In this document: positions 37,315 to 46,400 of the stretch, piece after piece
How the letters are laid out: the number at the start of each line of letters is the position of its first letter
Position numbering within the stretch: the stretch's first letter is position 1
Assembly (NCBI RefSeq): GCF_000317225.1
Contig: NZ_AJLL01000046.1
Location: 1-64,000 of the forward strand
Length of the DNA: 64,000 nt
Origin: Fischerella thermalis PCC 7521
GTDB lineage: Bacteria > Cyanobacteriota > Cyanobacteriia > Cyanobacteriales > Nostocaceae
Reading direction: 5' to 3'
The notes under the pieces: model-generated
What the model saw: only the letters and a program-made list of their open reading frames with translations
What the model was told of the DNA's origin: nothing
Database searches by the model: none
Program-made: the position numbers and the translations under genes

Positions 37315-38778
37315 TTACTCATCAAATGCTTCGCCCCTACGACAATTATCACAATGACCACAACGCCAATTTTCACCCTTTTGATGAAAACCAAAGGCGT
37401 TTAACAAAAACTGCCAACGGCACTGCTTGGTAGTAAGATATTTATTCATCTGCTTGGCGGCGTGCAATTGACTTACAGGCTGAGTTTTCTTACTAGACAC
37501 AATGGTGTAGTGAAAAGGGTCAAGCCAGTTGAGTTGACCAGTACTGTGCAACAGAGAAAGAGCAATAGCAGCATCAGGATATTGTCGTGTGACTGCGTTT
37601 ATTTCCCCTGTTTTTGGTAGTTTTTTGATTAATTGCTGTGCTTGTTGCTGTTGCGATCGCATTTTATCCTCAAAAAACTTCTGCCTTTGCTTGTCTTCTG
37701 GATCTAACCAACCCGTAGGTTCACTTACCAAAGTTAATGTCTGTGCTGGTTTACCATCTCGTCCGGCGCGTCCAATTTCCTGTACATACTCTGATAAAAA
37801 CAAAGGTGCGTGAAAGTGAACCACCCAACGGACATCTGATTTGTTTATCCCCATACCAAAAGCAGAAGTACAAACAACAAATGGCATTTTCCCTTCTATC
37901 CAAGCAGTTTCAATCATGCGCCGTTCTTCTGCACTCAGTCCTGCATGGTAACTGGCTGTCACATAACCCATCTGTTGCAGCCATGCAGCTATATTCTCGC
38001 TATCTCGCCTGCTGCGAACATAGACTAATCCCGCTGTTTGTTGTTTTTCTCTGATAAATTTGAATAATTGTTGCTTTCTATCCCTTGGAGTCCAAATTAA
38101 TCGGACTCTTGGGTTAAGATTAGGACGATAGGGGTCTAAAAGAAAGACTGCTGGTTGGTTTAGTTGTAAAGTTTCTTGGATGATTTTTTGGGCTAGAGGA
38201 TCGGCAGTGGCAGTGAAAGCGGCTAGCGTTATTTTTGTTCCTATTGGTTTTGATTTCAACAATGCTGGCCGCACTGCCCCAATTCTTCGATAGGCAGGTC
38301 TAAAAGTGTCTCCCCATTGCACTAAACAATGTGCCTCATCTAATATCAAGCCGTTAATTGTCAGTTGTGGCTGGCATAATATTTGCCATACTGGGGGGCT
38401 AAATAAAGTTTCTGGCGATAGATATAATAATCTCAACTTTTGTTGTTCTAAAGCTTGCAGAATTTTTCGTCGTTGCCAAGATGACAATTCGCTATGTAAA
38501 AGTGCAGCGCTTAACTTGTGTTGGCGTAGTTCTTGAACTTGATTTTCCATCAGCGCTACTAGAGGTGAAACTACCAACGTTAACCCTGTTTGTAACAACG
38601 CGGGCAACTGAAAGCAAATAGATTTTCCGCCACCAGTAGGCATGATAATTAGTGCATCATTTTTTGCCAATAAACTGCGGATAATTTCTCCCTGTGGCGA
38701 ACGAAAATCTTTGTAACCCCAAATTTCTTGAAATGCAACCAAAACGTCATTCCAGGATATTTTTGCAGAGTTATTCAT
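37315..38778 (-). CDS. recQ: RecQ family ATP-dependent DNA helicase (short form)
   Basis: A protein of 487 residues. Walker A is MPTGGGKSICFQLPALL near residue 45 and the DEAH box is LILDEAHCLVQWGDTFRP near 145. Motif V/VI is FGMGINKSDVRWVVHFHAP, then YVQEIGRAGRDGKP. The C-terminal zinc segment keeps four Cys (CRWQFLL, then CGHCDNC). There is no HRDC domain. It unwinds 3'-to-5' in recombination and repair. The protein converges on pheS. Confidence 0.92.
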   Translation of the reverse strand: MNNSAKISWNDVLVAFQEIWGYKDFRSPQGEIIRSLLAKNDALIIMPTGGGKSICFQLPALLQTGLTLVVSPLVALMENQVQELRQHKLSAALLHSELSSWQRRKILQALEQQKLRLLYLSPETLFSPPVWQILCQPQLTINGLILDEAHCLVQWGDTFRPAYRRIGAVRPALLKSKPIGTKITLAAFTATADPLAQKIIQETLQLNQPAVFLLDPYRPNLNPRVRLIWTPRDRKQQLFKFIREKQQTAGLVYVRSRRDSENIAAWLQQMGYVTASYHAGLSAEERRMIETAWIEGKMPFVVCTSAFGMGINKSDVRWVVHFHAPLFLSEYVQEIGRAGRDGKPAQTLTLVSEPTGWLDPEDKQRQKFFEDKMRSQQQQAQQLIKKLPKTGEINAVTRQYPDAAIALSLLHSTGQLNWLDPFHYTIVSSKKTQPVSQLHAAKQMNKYLTTKQCRWQFLLNAFGFHQKGENWRCGHCDNCRRGEAFDE

Positions 38779-39013
38779 GAGCAGCAGCGGATGTATTTAA
38801 ATTTGAATATATCCTCTACTGAAAGATTCCTGGCTCAGTAATTTTATATATTTTAGCGATCGCTTCAAGTTACGTATGCTTGTTATTACCCCTCAATCCC
38901 CCTATAACGGCAGGACTGTTTCATTCTCGCAGGAAAAATGGCTGAATTAGGGTCAAACCCCATAAAGACTCTCTAGTAGGAGTACTGGAAATACCTCTAT
39001 CAAGAGCAACAAT

Positions 39014-40936
39014 TTACTTATTCAAAAACACTCTAATTAATTGATAAGCGCCACTTTTTCCTAAAGTTTGATAGCTATTTGATTGCAAACCCATTTCTGG
39101 AAACTTTTTCGGTTGAGCTAAAACTAAAATTGAATCAGATTGTGTTTTATTCACAGCCTCCTTTCTCACATAATCGCCCGCGGCTGCACTCATTTTGATG
39201 TAATTTACAGGACGTTGGCTATAAAAAACAACGGTGGGTTTTTGAAAGCCAACCATAACTAATTCTTCACCTGGTTTTTGGACTTGGACTGCGATCGCTG
39301 ACAATTCTCTTAAAGGTAACTGACGTTCTTGATCTATCAAAAATAAGGCTGGAGTCAGGACAAAAATTAAAAACAGCGCAAATGCCAACAAATTCACACC
39401 AATCAACAGACGCCAACGGCGACGCAGTATTACCACTGCCAATACCACTGCACACACTAACCAGATCACGCTTCCCAACGTTGTCAAACCTGACTGTTGC
39501 AGCATTTGGCGAAATTGTGGTGCAGCCGGATCAGCACCTAACAACCGGGGTACGTAAAATAGTGCTACTGCGATCGCTGATACAAATATTACGTTGACCC
39601 AGCCAGTCCAGAGGAGGGAGGAAGGGAGAGGGGGAGTGGGGGAAGTAATGTAGAGACGCGCCATGGCGCGTCTGGGAGTGTGAGAAGTAAGGATATCTGT
39701 TTGTTTGCTTAACCTATGCTCTTTGAGTAAATCACTCCACAAAAGTCCTACTAGGATTGCTGCTGCTGGCATTAAGGGTAGGACATAGCTAGGAAGTTTG
39801 GTAACGGCAATGGTAAAAAAGCCGAAGATGCTCACAAACCAGAAAAAGGCAAATAAACCAAGCTGTTGCGATCGCTCTTGAGAACACCAATAGTTGCGCT
39901 GCCAAAATTTCAGCCTTGCCATTGATAGCGGCAAGTACACTGAGTATGGAGCAAAACCCAGTAATACTACCAGAAAGTAAAAATACCAGGGAGCTGTATG
40001 ACCATTGACTACTTCTGTGAAGCGCTCAATATTGTGGTAGCCAAAAAACGAGTTAATGTAATTCCAGCCATTGCGCCAAGTCACCAGCACGTACCAAGGC
40101 AGTGATAAGACCAAAATAATTAGCATACCTAGCAAGAGGCGCATTTCTCGCATCACCTCTCGGAATTTGCCCAGATAGAGCAAAAACGCGCTGATAATTA
40201 GCCCTGGTAAAACAATACCCACCGGTCCTTTAGTCAAAATTGCACCAGCAATTAGTACGTAGCAGGCGAGATACCATTTCTTGGGGAGGTGGGGATTAGG
40301 GACAGTGGGGGGAGTATGGGGAGTGTGATATTCTCCGTGTCCTCCTTGTTCTCTGTCCCCGATCTCTGATCCCTCCTGACTTGCGTATCCCAAAAAAAAG
40401 CACAACAATGCTGATCCTATGCAGCCAGTGAGTAGCATATCCGAGACACCTGTTCTTCCCCAAACAATCATTTCGGGATTTAGTGCCATTACAGCTGCTA
40501 CTACGCCAGCAGTTAACCAGCGCCTGGAAGGGCGAAAAACTTGTTCCAAAGCATCTTGTTTTGCCAGTTGCCATTGCACAGTATAAAAAGCCAAGCTAAT
40601 GACAGCCATTGCCGCGATCGCACTTGGCAGACGTACAGCCCACTCATTCACACCAAAAATACTGTATGCGATCGCTTGACACCAGTAAATCAAAGCAGGT
40701 TTATCAAAGCGAGTTTTGCCGTTGAAAAACGGCGTGATCCAATCACCTGTTGTGTACATTTGGCGGGAAGCTTCAGCAAACAAAGGCTCGGTTTCATCTA
40801 TCAGCCCAATACTGCCCAAATGCCAAAAAAATGCGATCCCACCAACTAAAATCAACCACAAGGTTGACAGTGCGATCACAAAGGCTGGACGTTTGCCAAT
40901 CCTAGTTAACAACTGGTCAAGTGCGCGAATTGTCAT
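39014..40936 (-). CDS. ArnT-like glycosyltransferase (GT39/PMT family), with two in-frame inserts
   Basis: A membrane protein of 640 residues with about a dozen hydrophobic segments. It is of the GT39/ArnT class that transfers sugar from a polyprenyl-phosphate donor on the outer side of the membrane. The motif DETEPLFAEASRQM near residue 50 carries the acidic pair of the active site, and TRFDKPALIYWCQA follows. The start at 40936 (MTIRALDQLL) is chosen, since the first 30 residues of the longer frame are polar and unrelated. Two stretches are unlike the family: GDREQGGHGEYHTPHTPP (about 40287-40380) and HTPRRAMARLYITSPTPP (about 39605-39705). Both come from dispersed repeats and sit in loops between membrane segments. 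The acceptor is unknown. Confidence 0.87.
   Translation of the reverse strand: MTIRALDQLLTRIGKRPAFVIALSTLWLILVGGIAFFWHLGSIGLIDETEPLFAEASRQMYTTGDWITPFFNGKTRFDKPALIYWCQAIAYSIFGVNEWAVRLPSAIAAMAVISLAFYTVQWQLAKQDALEQVFRPSRRWLTAGVVAAVMALNPEMIVWGRTGVSDMLLTGCIGSALLCFFLGYASQEGSEIGDREQGGHGEYHTPHTPPTVPNPHLPKKWYLACYVLIAGAILTKGPVGIVLPGLIISAFLLYLGKFREVMREMRLLLGMLIILVLSLPWYVLVTWRNGWNYINSFFGYHNIERFTEVVNGHTAPWYFYFLVVLLGFAPYSVYLPLSMARLKFWQRNYWCSQERSQQLGLFAFFWFVSIFGFFTIAVTKLPSYVLPLMPAAAILVGLLWSDLLKEHRLSKQTDILTSHTPRRAMARLYITSPTPPLPSSLLWTGWVNVIFVSAIAVALFYVPRLLGADPAAPQFRQMLQQSGLTTLGSVIWLVCAVVLAVVILRRRWRLLIGVNLLAFALFLIFVLTPALFLIDQERQLPLRELSAIAVQVQKPGEELVMVGFQKPTVVFYSQRPVNYIKMSAAAGDYVRKEAVNKTQSDSILVLAQPKKFPEMGLQSNSYQTLGKSGAYQLIRVFLNK
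39605..39690. repeat. In-frame composite repeat inside the glycosyltransferase gene (copy 1)
   Basis: A G-rich GGAGGGAGGAAGGGAGAGGG tract leads into GTAATGTAGAGACGCGCC ATGGCGCGTCTGGGAGTGTGAGAAGTAA. The palindrome 39654-39673 is nested inside the GGGAGTGTGAGAAGTAA repeat. A diverged copy of the same composite is at about 32088-32135. Confidence 0.85.
40287..40380. repeat. In-frame repeat inside the glycosyltransferase gene (copy 2)
   Basis: GAGGTGGGGATTAGGGACAGTGGGGGG and then GAGTATGGGGAGTGTGATATT. CCGTGTCCTCCTTGTTCTCTGTCCC follows. The same three parts occur together in the intergenic repeat at about 53538-53610. Confidence 0.85.
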
Positions 40937-41054
40937 TGAGTCACAAGTCAATGGTATAGGGTCACTAGTCAATAGTCGTTTAACTGTGATTTTTTGTTCT
41001 TTGTTCTCAAAACAAATATTAACCACTAATCACTAACTACTAACAATTAAACTA

Positions 41055-41606
41055 CTAATCAAGAATCAACTCCCATTCTTGCTTTTGTGGGTTCCACACA
41101 GGAGTGGGAGTTTCGCCAACCACGTAAGGTCCCCAGTAGCGACGGGATCCATCTTGTGCAAAGGCAACTAAAATATCTCCCTTTTCAATTTTGATAGTAC
41201 CGTTGGGTAGGGATAAAATCAGGCCCTTTTCACTACCTTCTCCTGGGGCAAAATCCCAATGCGCTGGAACTGCATAGCTTTGTTCAGACTTACTTTTAAC
41301 TCCCGCTTTGCGTGCTAGTAAAGCAAGGCGGACTGGCTGTTCGGTTTGATTACTCATGCGTAAAATTCCCTGGCCTGTTGCTTTGACCGTCGAGCCTTGA
41401 TGATATGTAAATAAAGATTTTGTAGGTGTCGCTACGGAAGTATTTAAAGTAGAAGCGATCGCACTTTCTGAGTTAGTATTTGCAGGAGATTCAGAGGGTT
41501 GATCTGCCTCAAAGGATACTTTAACTTCATAGCACCCTACAGGCAACAACAGCAATCCCAAGCAGGCAGCTGTGAGAACAGCATTACGGTAGATTGGCAA
41601 TTTCAT
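41055..41606 (-). CDS. Hypothetical lipoprotein
   Basis: A protein of 183 residues. The signal peptide AVLTAACLGLLLLPVGC ends in a lipobox, with Cys near residue 25 as the lipid-anchored residue. A Ser/Thr/Asn-rich linker follows. Then comes a beta-rich domain (STVKATGQGILRMSNQTEQPVRLALL) ending in PVWNPQKQEWELILD. I do not recognise a named family. It lies upstream of and on the same strand as the ArnT-like gene, 118 bases away. It is probably on the periplasmic face of a membrane. Confidence 0.75.
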   Translation of the reverse strand: MKLPIYRNAVLTAACLGLLLLPVGCYEVKVSFEADQPSESPANTNSESAIASTLNTSVATPTKSLFTYHQGSTVKATGQGILRMSNQTEQPVRLALLARKAGVKSKSEQSYAVPAHWDFAPGEGSEKGLILSLPNGTIKIEKGDILVAFAQDGSRRYWGPYVVGETPTPVWNPQKQEWELILD

Positions 41607-42115
41607 ATTGATAATTATTACAAATAAGTATTTTTTCTAAGCTCGTTTAAGATACTAGCCCACTGTCAACAGTGATAATTGATTCAGTGAACATCAAAAC
41701 TATGTCACCGATCACAAATAACTAGTAACTGGTGCAATTGCCGACACTGGCTTTTTGAGAATTTGGGGACAAGATGTATAATTTATGTCATCATGAGCAT
41801 CAATATCGAAGGAAGTTAGGAAAAAATTCCTTGACGCTTCATTTCTTCGCCGTAGCTCAAGATGATGATATTATGTATTAATTTTTGTATTCACCCTAAA
41901 CCCAAAACAACTTCAAATAATATCCACACAACTTTATGCTAAACCTAATATCTTCAAGATGGAAATATCTCATCAAATTTTGCTCAAAGTCTTTCTCAGG
42001 CTAGGTATGGGAGTATAAGAGTATAGCAGTGTAAATATCAAACAAAAACACTTTTCTTACATTCCTACCCTCTTAAACACTGAGTATTTCTACTGTTTTA
42101 AGTACTATCTCTATC
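41607..42115. other. Intergenic region between the lipoprotein and ycf20 genes
   Basis: About 510 bases with no ORF. It contains a candidate promoter at 41755-41782. Further on are repeated TGGGAGTATAAGAGTATAGCAG and A/T-rich stretches near 42005-42050. Confidence 0.45.
41755..41782 (+). promoter_or_regulatory. Candidate sigma-70-type promoter
   Basis: TTGAGA (41755-41760), 16 bases, TATAAT (41777-41782). It lies 334 bases upstream of the Ycf20 gene, so it would give a long leader or a separate small RNA. Confidence 0.4.
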
Positions 42116-42448
42116 ATGCAAAATACTCGTCTCAATAACTTATTCAATGTACTTACTAGGCGTTTAGCAGAATGGATTCTCAACCCTTGGCGACGCATAT
42201 CTATATTAATAATCAGTTTTTTACTCGGTTTTTTTCTTGGAAGCGCAGTAGCAACTACCGCTGGACAAACAGCAGAATGGGATATTGTAGTAGCTGGAAC
42301 TTTAGTGTTGGCAACAGAAATTGCCAGTAGGATATTTTACAATCGTAGTGTTTTGGCACGACAAGTCTTTTGGGTGCAAGCAATCAACTACCTGAAAGTT
42401 GGTCTTACCTATAGTTTATTTTTGGAAGCATTTAAGCTGGGATCTTGA
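42116..42448 (+). CDS. Ycf20-like protein (DUF565)
   Basis: A protein of 110 residues, a small membrane protein conserved in cyanobacteria and chloroplasts (Ycf20). A charged N-terminus (TRRLAEWILNPWRR) is followed by hydrophobic segments ISILIISFLLGFFLGSAVA and VVAGTLVLATEIAS. The C-terminal segment includes LKVGLTYSLFLEAFKLG. In algae Ycf20 relatives affect thermal dissipation of light, but the bacterial role is not settled. It is followed 66 bases on by the glycerate kinase gene. Confidence 0.88.
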   Translation: MQNTRLNNLFNVLTRRLAEWILNPWRRISILIISFLLGFFLGSAVATTAGQTAEWDIVVAGTLVLATEIASRIFYNRSVLARQVFWVQAINYLKVGLTYSLFLEAFKLGS

Positions 42449-42506
42449 GGAGTGTGGGGAGATGGGGAGGTTCTGACCACTAACTACTAACTACTAACCA
42501 CTAACA

Positions 42507-42527
42507 AATGACCAATGACAAATGACT
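42507..42527. repeat. Heptamer repeat AATGACN, three units, at the glycerate kinase start
   Basis: AATGACC, AATGACA, AATGACT in tandem. The start codon of the kinase gene is in the middle unit. Preceded by ACTAACTACTAACCACTAAC units. Confidence 0.85.
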
Positions 42528-43408
42528 TGTTCAAATCTATCTATCTTGATGTGCTGGAATTTTGCCAAAGTCATCTCCAGATGCAGCCCCAAGCAGTGTC
42601 GGAGGTTTTGTGCAATGTGTGGCTACCTCTAGCTAAAAGGCTGGTATCCCATCGACAGCAACTCAATCGTCCGCTGATTCAAGGTATTTTGGGAGGACAA
42701 GGGACAGGTAAGACTACTTTGTGTCGGGTATTGGCTTTGATTATTGGGTATTTGGGATATAATGCCCTAAGTTTATCTCTGGATGACCTATACAAAACCT
42801 ATCGCGATCGCCAAATTCTCAAACAGCATGATCCCCGATTAATTTGGCGTGGTCCACCAGGAACTCATGATGTTGAGTTAGGCTTAACTGTACTAGACAA
42901 AATTCGTAGCTGTGAATTGCCAGTGTCAGTGCCTCGCTTTGATAAGTCAGCATACAATGGTGCTGGTGATAGAACTACTCCAGAAATTGTCACAAATGCA
43001 GACATTGTATTATTTGAGGGTTGGTTTGTTGGTGTACGTCCAATTGATCCCAGTGCATTTGATCACCCACCGTCGCCGATTTTGACTCCCGAAGATCAAG
43101 CTTTTGCCCGTGATATCAATGATAAACTGCGTGATTATCTGCCACTGTGGGAAAGATTAGATAGCTTAATTGTGCTATATCCCAAAGATTATCGATTTTC
43201 GTTGGAGTGGCGTCAACAAGCTGAAAGGCAAATGATTGCTCTTGGCAAGCCGGGCATGACAGATTCAGAAATTGAGCAATTTGTCAAGTACTTTTGGTGT
43301 TCTCTTCACCCAGAATTATTTATCAAACCCTTAATTGAATCTCCAACACTAGTTGATTTAGTAATTGAAATTAACTCCGATCACAGTTTTGGTAAAATCT
43401 TGAGTTAG
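42515..43408 (+). CDS. D-glycerate 3-kinase (photorespiratory type)
   Basis: A protein of 297 residues of the P-loop GLYK class. It converts D-glycerate to 3-phosphoglycerate at the end of the photorespiratory glycolate pathway. Walker A is GILGGQGTGKTTLC near residue 60. Other blocks are LSLDDLYKTYRDR, RGPPGTHDVELG and FEGWFVGVRP. The start ATG (MTNDLF) is fixed by frame but lies in a heptamer repeat; no ribosome binding site is visible. The FAD oxidase at 11123 could be in a related pathway, but this is not shown. Confidence 0.9.
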   Translation: MTNDLFKSIYLDVLEFCQSHLQMQPQAVSEVLCNVWLPLAKRLVSHRQQLNRPLIQGILGGQGTGKTTLCRVLALIIGYLGYNALSLSLDDLYKTYRDRQILKQHDPRLIWRGPPGTHDVELGLTVLDKIRSCELPVSVPRFDKSAYNGAGDRTTPEIVTNADIVLFEGWFVGVRPIDPSAFDHPPSPILTPEDQAFARDINDKLRDYLPLWERLDSLIVLYPKDYRFSLEWRQQAERQMIALGKPGMTDSEIEQFVKYFWCSLHPELFIKPLIESPTLVDLVIEINSDHSFGKILS

Positions 43409-43473
43409 TTGACAAAATTAGTGGTTAGTAGTTATTAGTTAGAACCTCCCCATCACCCCGATCCCTAATTACT

Positions 43474-46400
43474 CTATTCATTTGTTGCTAAAGCTTGATT
43501 AATATGATTAAGCAAATCTTCCATTGAGATTGATCGAGGCAAAACTTTGGTGGCGATCGCACCCACAGCATTGTCTAAGGAATGTTCCTGAGCAAGATCA
43601 GGATTTAATTGCTGATCTAGTACCAAAACGGGCGGCAATTTTACAGGTAACTCCCCTAGTACTTTCAGGGCTGAGTATACTTCTTTTTTTAGACTAGATT
43701 CTTCTAAGCAAATTAGCAACAAATCAACGCTTTCGTGGCGGAGTTGTTGTAGCAATTCTTCCCAGGATCTACCGATTGTCGCTTTCAGTCCGGCTGTATG
43801 CAAATACTGAATTAATGCTTGGAACCACTCGGAACCACGAGAGATCGTCAGAGGTTTCAAGCCTTGCTGGGGAAAATCTGCGGCTTGAGAGTCTTTGTCT
43901 AAACTTTTCCTACTAGAATGCTTGCGTTTTGCATCTGGCAAATCTGGTAATCCTGCCAATTCCACTACTAAGATACTGGGAGGACAGGATATACCAACTG
44001 CTATTTGCAACACTGATAATAAAGCATCTATTTTTTTACTATTATCGTTGTTGTTTGTGGGCGATCGCATTAAACAAGGAAACACGGACAAACCAGGTAT
44101 TTGAGAAGCTATCTGTGTGGTTTTCACATCACAAGTAACCAAGGGTAGAGTTGCCAAGCGAGGAAAATTACTCAGTTTTTGCAGATAAGCTGCTGCTGCT
44201 GGGACTTCTGCATCCAATAAAACCACATCAAACTGCCATACTCTAGCTAGCAATTCTGCCTGTTCAATATCATCTACTTCTATGATCCGATGTTGGAGTA
44301 GGAGGGGATACAAATCAAGAGTGTCTCTTTCAGGATGGACTAATCTGAGAATTCGCAGTGGGGTATGAATTGCAGTTGCTTTAGCTTCTTTGTTGTGCTG
44401 CTTTTTCTGGGAAATTGTATACAAACTTTCCAATAGCGGTGCTAAAAATTGAGGTTCCACTGGTAAACTCAAAAAACCATCAGCACGATTGGCAAATGCT
44501 TGTTCTTTCTCCGCCGCCGTTGCTGTCACAATTACAGGGATATGGCGAGTCGTAGCATCGGATTTGAGTAAAGTTAGCACATCCCAACCGGAAAGCAGAG
44601 GTAGTAAGGGATTGAGAAATACAGCTTTGGGTTGCAAACGCCGGGCTTTTTCTACAGCTTCACATCCTGAACGCGCAATTACTACTCGATAACCTAAGCC
44701 TGTAAGTTGTTCGGTTAAATCTTCAATATAGCGGGCAACTGCTTCTACTACCAATACTAGTTGTTGGGAAGAACTGGAGTGATGAACTGTAGATGTCTGT
44801 CTTCGCCCCTGTTGTTCTTGCAGGCTTGGGGTGAGGTGGTGGTGGGATGGTTGATGGAGTGGTATGGTGGTGGGGTAGGGTGAAATCTTTCTCCCCATCA
44901 TCTTTTTCCCCATTTCCTCGTTTCCTAATCTTCCCACTTCTTTCGGGGGACTCGGTGGTAATAACAAAGTAAACTGACTGCCTTTACCTTCACGAGATAA
45001 AAAGCTAACATCACCACCGTGGAGACGAGCAAGGGCCCTGGTTAAGACTAAACCTAGTCCTGTACCTTCAAATTGGCGGGTAAGGGGATGTTCTAATTGT
45101 TGGAATTTTTGAAATATCAGATGCTGTTGATGTTCGGGAATGCCAATTCCTGTATCCCATACTGTAAATGTGATCCAACCTTCCCAACGACTGACTCGCA
45201 GTCCGATTTCTCCTCCTGTTTCGGTGAATTTGAAGGCATTGGATAGCAGGTGTACTAACATTTGACGCAGGCGAAACTCATCTGCGACAATTTCTTCTAA
45301 ACCTGGTTCTATAAAAAGACTGAATTTGTGTTCTTCTCCACCAGTCTGAGGATGAGAAGAGACGACGGTTTTGCGACTTTGGGCGTGGATAGCTTTTGCT
45401 TCACTGATAGCGCGATCGCACACTGTACGAATATTAACAATTGCTAGCATCAGTTCCATTTGCCCCGTTTCCATGCGGGTCAAATCCAAAATATTATTGA
45501 CTACACTCATCAAATGCCGTCCACTTTGATGAATTAGTCCAGCATAACGCGCTTGCCGCTCGTTGAGTTCTCCTAATTGTTGATCTATCAACAATCGCGA
45601 TAATCCCAAAACCGCGGTTAGGGGAGTTTTTAACTCATGACTAATACAGGCTAAAAATTCATCTTTTAACCGATTTAGTTGCATTAGATCGGCATTTTTT
45701 GCTGCTAGCTCTTTACAAAGTTGCTGTTGTTCAGTGACATCTGTGGCTAACATCAACCACAAATCTGAGTTAACTGCTGTATCTGAACCGGGATTTTTAA
45801 CTTTTAGTTCTGGACTATCTAAAGGAATTTTGGCAAATTGCCAGACTCTTTCTTGACCATTTTGTATTTCTACAACGCAGGTACAAGTTCCATGTCGGCT
45901 ATCTAAAAAACAGCGATTGACCTTAGAAGATAGTTGTGTCGGTTGTTTTAATGATGTGGGTAATTCTGAATACTGGCTTGTAGCCGTTGGTAGCAGTACT
46001 TCACTGCTAGTTGACATATCGTCTCGAATTAGAGTTTTCGCGGCTACGGGCTGAGGTTGATAATGATGAGTATGATTAGTAATGCTGCTATTAGATAAGC
46101 CTTGGTGAGTACGATTTTCCAGGTTTTTGAGTGTTGCGGGATTCAGGATTGCTTCTACTTGTTGTCTAACTCCTTCTGGATCTTTTAAAACTCCTAATTG
46201 CTGCCACCATGCTGGGTTTTGGGTTACAATTTTGCCTGTGTTAGTTTGCAGCATTAAAGGCCAGGGTAGTCTTTCTAACAGTTGAATTAAAGGATGATTC
46301 GGCGATGGTGAAGTTCCGAGTGTTACCTGTTTTTCTTCCTTTGTAGACTTAGCAACCACGGATGTTTTGCGGCGACGAGATTTGGCTTTTTTGGTAGTAT

